From Candidatus Melainabacteria bacterium (GTDB lineage: Bacteria > Cyanobacteriota > Vampirovibrionia > Obscuribacterales > Obscuribacteraceae), in contig DAIDIP010000012.1 in the NCBI GenBank assembly GCA_027451745.1, positions 1-64,000 on the forward strand: a stretch of DNA of 64,000 nucleotides. The letters run 5' to 3'. The notes under the pieces are model-generated. The model searched no databases, was not told the origin of the DNA, and saw only the letters and a program-made list of their open reading frames with translations. Positions 62,135 through 64,000 of this stretch are shown in pieces (within the stretch, counting starts at the first letter, position 1; the number at the start of each line of letters is the position of its first letter). The position numbers and the translations under genes were made by a program.

Positions 62135-63040
62135 TTACTGATTTTCGGTTGGCGCATCTATTAACTGATTTAAATCGCCTTTAATAGCAAGCTTAGCTAT
62201 TTTAAGTTGCTCTATTTTGGCTTCTAGTTCAGCACCAGCTGAAAGTGCACTTTCCAGCTTTTTAGATTTTTTTACTATTGTAGAATTCGTCAGACTTTTG
62301 TTTTCTGTCAAAAGAGCTTCACCAAGATCTGATTCAATCACAGTTATATCTGTAGCGGAATCCATATTTTCTGATATATCAGATAGCGAGATCCTCTGTA
62401 ATGACGTATATTCTGTTATAGTAAATCTGGCCGTTTCGATATCCAAACCGCGCTCTCCGCCTAGATCCTGAGACATAGCTTTTAGATATTTAGCAATTTG
62501 TATTGTCATAAATAAGTCTTGTATAGCATCATGAGCGCCGTCTGTATTTAGACCAAAATGATTGGCTACACTCACTAATTTAAAATTGGGCAAACCAATA
62601 TTTGCTAATCTACTCTTCGCTGTAGTGTATATATCTAGCCATGGCACATGATATGGCACAACATCAATATTGTGTCTTTGCCACATTAAAGATAAAAACT
62701 CAAGATCAAATTGACAGTTATAGCCAGCAAAGCGCCCCTTTTCAGCAAATAAATTGGCAAAATTATGTAATGCTGCGGCCACAGTCTTTTCAGGTGGTGC
62801 CTTTTCTAAGTTTTCCCAGGTAAGTTTATTAATTGCTAGAGCCTGTTCGGTCACTTCTAGCTCAGGATGAGGTTTTACATAGCTCATAAAATGACCTTGA
62901 ATATTAAAATCCAGATCAGTAATTACAGCCGCTACCTGCAAAATAGAATGTTTCGTGGGATACAAACCACCTGTTTCGAGATCTACAAACAAATAATTGT
63001 TTGAAACTGGTTTGTTGGCTGGATTACTTTCTGAATTCAT
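62135..63040 (-). CDS. DEDDh 3'-5' exonuclease (DnaQ-like)
   Basis: Exonuclease-fold protein of 301 residues. Motif I is LFVDLETGGLYPTKHSIL (Asp, Glu), motif II is FAGYNCQFDLEFLSLMW (Asp), and motif III is DGAHDAIQDLFMTIQIAKYL with the His-x4-Asp pattern. The fold covers about residues 14-195. The last 100 residues are helical, rich in Ser/Asp/Glu/Lys, with no recognised domain. It could be a proofreading subunit-type or a repair nuclease (ExoX-like); substrate is not determinable. It lies 100 bp from the RNB gene on the same strand. Confidence 0.88.
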   Translation of the reverse strand: MNSESNPANKPVSNNYLFVDLETGGLYPTKHSILQVAAVITDLDFNIQGHFMSYVKPHPELEVTEQALAINKLTWENLEKAPPEKTVAAALHNFANLFAEKGRFAGYNCQFDLEFLSLMWQRHNIDVVPYHVPWLDIYTTAKSRLANIGLPNFKLVSVANHFGLNTDGAHDAIQDLFMTIQIAKYLKAMSQDLGGERGLDIETARFTITEYTSLQRISLSDISENMDSATDITVIESDLGEALLTENKSLTNSTIVKKSKKLESALSAGAELEAKIEQLKIAKLAIKGDLNQLIDAPTENQ

Positions 63041-63250
63041 TAACTGCTCCTGAAGTATGACTGTTTAGTCAAAATTGCCTTGATATTTCCGATTTAGGTG
63101 TCGATATGAGTGGGAAATATACCATTTACTAGTAAGTTATTATCTAATAACTACTCTACATATTAGCTAAATTAGGTACAATTGTTTGTCCGCAATTCAT
63201 TCAACTTTGCCCTGTATGGCTTTATTCCTTGGATTTTTTGCTAAAAGTGA

Positions 63251-63279
63251 TTGACACCAGATTCAGTGTATAGTCTAAT
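63251..63279 (+). promoter_or_regulatory. Candidate sigma70-type promoter for smc
   Basis: TTGACA (63251-63256) and TCTAAT (63274-63279) are 17 bp apart, an exact -35 and a -10 with five of six consensus bases. It lies about 31 bp before the TTG start of smc. GGAG (63294-63297) between them could be the ribosome-binding site. Confidence 0.65.
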
Positions 63280-63309
63280 TCGGGCTGTTGATCGGAGAAA
63301 AAACGCCCC

Positions 63310-64000
63310 TTGCGCATTAAAGAAATTGAACTTGACAACTTCAAATCATTTGGTAAGCACACCGTGGTACCAGTGCTTGGAGGCTTTACCACCATATCAG
63401 GTCCAAATGGCTCTGGTAAGTCAAATATTATTGACAGTTTGCTATTTGCACTAGGACTGTCTTCTACACGTACTATGCGGGCAGAAAGGCTTCCAGACTT
63501 GCTCAATAACCTTAGCGGTCGCAATGACGCTAAAGTAACAGTACGCTTCACTAATGATGCCGGGCAAGAAATAGAAGTTATCCGTCGGATCAAAGTAAAA
63601 GAAAATAGCTATACAAGTACATATGTGCTTAATGGCAAAGTTACCACACTAACAGAGATACATGACACACTCACTAAATATAATGTCAGCCCAACTGGCT
63701 TTAACGTCATCATGCAAGGGGATGTTACTGGCATTGTCACAATGAGTGCTACTGAACGACGTAAAATTATTGATGAATTAGCCGGCGTAGCAGAATTTGA
63801 TAGACGTATTGAACAGGCTCAAAACGAGCTAGATGCTACGGCTACTAGAATCGAAGAGCAACGCATTATTCTAGGCGAAATTGTTGGTCGCTTAGAAGGA
63901 CTGCGTATAGACCGTGACCAGGCTCTTAAATACTTAGAATTAAAAGACGAAAAAGAAGAAAAAGAAAAAGAACTTGTATTCTCGCGCTATCAAGAATTAG
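63310..64000 (+). CDS. smc: Chromosome segregation protein SMC (N-terminal part, runs off the window)
   Basis: Start of the SMC ATPase that organises and segregates the chromosome with ScpA and ScpB. The first 230 residues are visible. The N-terminal ATPase half begins RIKEIELDNFKSFGKHTVV, with Walker A GPNGSGKSNIIDSLLFALG, then NVIMQGDVTGIVTMSATERR and ELAGVAEFDRRIEQAQNEL. A coiled coil begins at about residue 155. The start is TTG at 63310; its upstream GGAG is slightly far (12 nt). The hinge and the C-terminal ATPase half lie beyond the window. Confidence 0.96.
   Translation, partial: MRIKEIELDNFKSFGKHTVVPVLGGFTTISGPNGSGKSNIIDSLLFALGLSSTRTMRAERLPDLLNNLSGRNDAKVTVRFTNDAGQEIEVIRRIKVKENSYTSTYVLNGKVTTLTEIHDTLTKYNVSPTGFNVIMQGDVTGIVTMSATERRKIIDELAGVAEFDRRIEQAQNELDATATRIEEQRIILGEIVGRLEGLRIDRDQALKYLELKDEKEEKEKELVFSRYQEL

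Noticed and set aside
63222-63593. 123-codon minus-strand open frame
   Set aside because: It is antisense to the SMC ATPase head, which is unmistakable on the plus strand.

Overview
The window is an AT-rich bacterial chromosome segment with dense, mostly single-copy housekeeping genes. The best placement is the non-photosynthetic sister lineages of Cyanobacteria (Vampirovibrionia/Melainabacteria-like, perhaps Obscuribacterales-like). The main evidence is the ATP synthase cluster at 49752-55608: a small Fo-associated protein, then a, c, b', b, delta, alpha and gamma, with no beta/epsilon pair following. A duplicated b/b' pair and separate beta/epsilon genes are the cyanobacterial and plastid arrangement. 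A PspA/Vipp1-like gene, several DUF4388- and MshEN-type proteins and secreted repeat proteins fit the same group. There are no photosynthesis genes. A System II cytochrome c maturation pair (ResB-CcsA) next to a long-chain polyprenyl synthase suggests a respiring organism. This placement is inferred from gene order and motifs, not from a phylogeny.

Layout. 1-4.8 kb: a truncated sugar permease, a secreted repeat protein, an unknown two-domain protein, glutathione peroxidase and a HAD phosphatase. 4.8-13 kb: metG, coaBC, a YtxH/DUF948/YtxH envelope trio, a pseudouridine synthase, a RodZ-like protein, rimO and a J-domain protein. 13-17.6 kb: nrdR, rplS, rbgA, rnhB, a second J-domain protein and an acyl-CoA dehydrogenase. 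17.8-25.4 kb: a degenerate GGDEF protein, clpS, a 901-residue composite membrane protein, a TPR lipoprotein, a SpoIID protein, tRNA-Ser and a histone H1-like gene with an apparent -1 frameshift site. 25.7-33.6 kb: an adenosine-deaminase-like gene, aat, thyA-folA, a YlqD-like gene, a lipoprotein, ccsA, resB and a polyprenyl synthase. 33.7-43.4 kb: an AbiTii protein, an MshEN-repeat protein, msrB, htrA, cysK, a small secreted protein, gatA, fabF, acpP, fabG and an mgtC relic. 43.5-49.8 kb: a TPR protein, panB, fmdB-type zinc ribbon, an S2P protease, a second SpoIID protein and a DUF3592 protein. 49.8-57.1 kb: the atp operon, pspA and an nfeD relic. 57.2-64 kb: tgt, pta, an unknown gene behind an operator-like repeat pair, an RNB nuclease, a DEDDh exonuclease and the start of smc.

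The most unusual item is the histone H1-like gene (25376 down to 24982). Its frame ends at TAG directly after a run of nine A followed by G. This contains the A AAA AAG heptamer used for -1 frameshifting in E. coli dnaX. A -1 shift there continues into 62 further codons of the same Lys/Ala-rich composition and a distinct tail. Other notable items are a GGDEF protein whose active site and receiver aspartate are lost while the RxxD site is kept, two decaying genes (mgtC, nfeD), a lipoprotein lacking a usable start, and a free-standing AbiTii protein. No mobile element, CRISPR array or phage region was seen.
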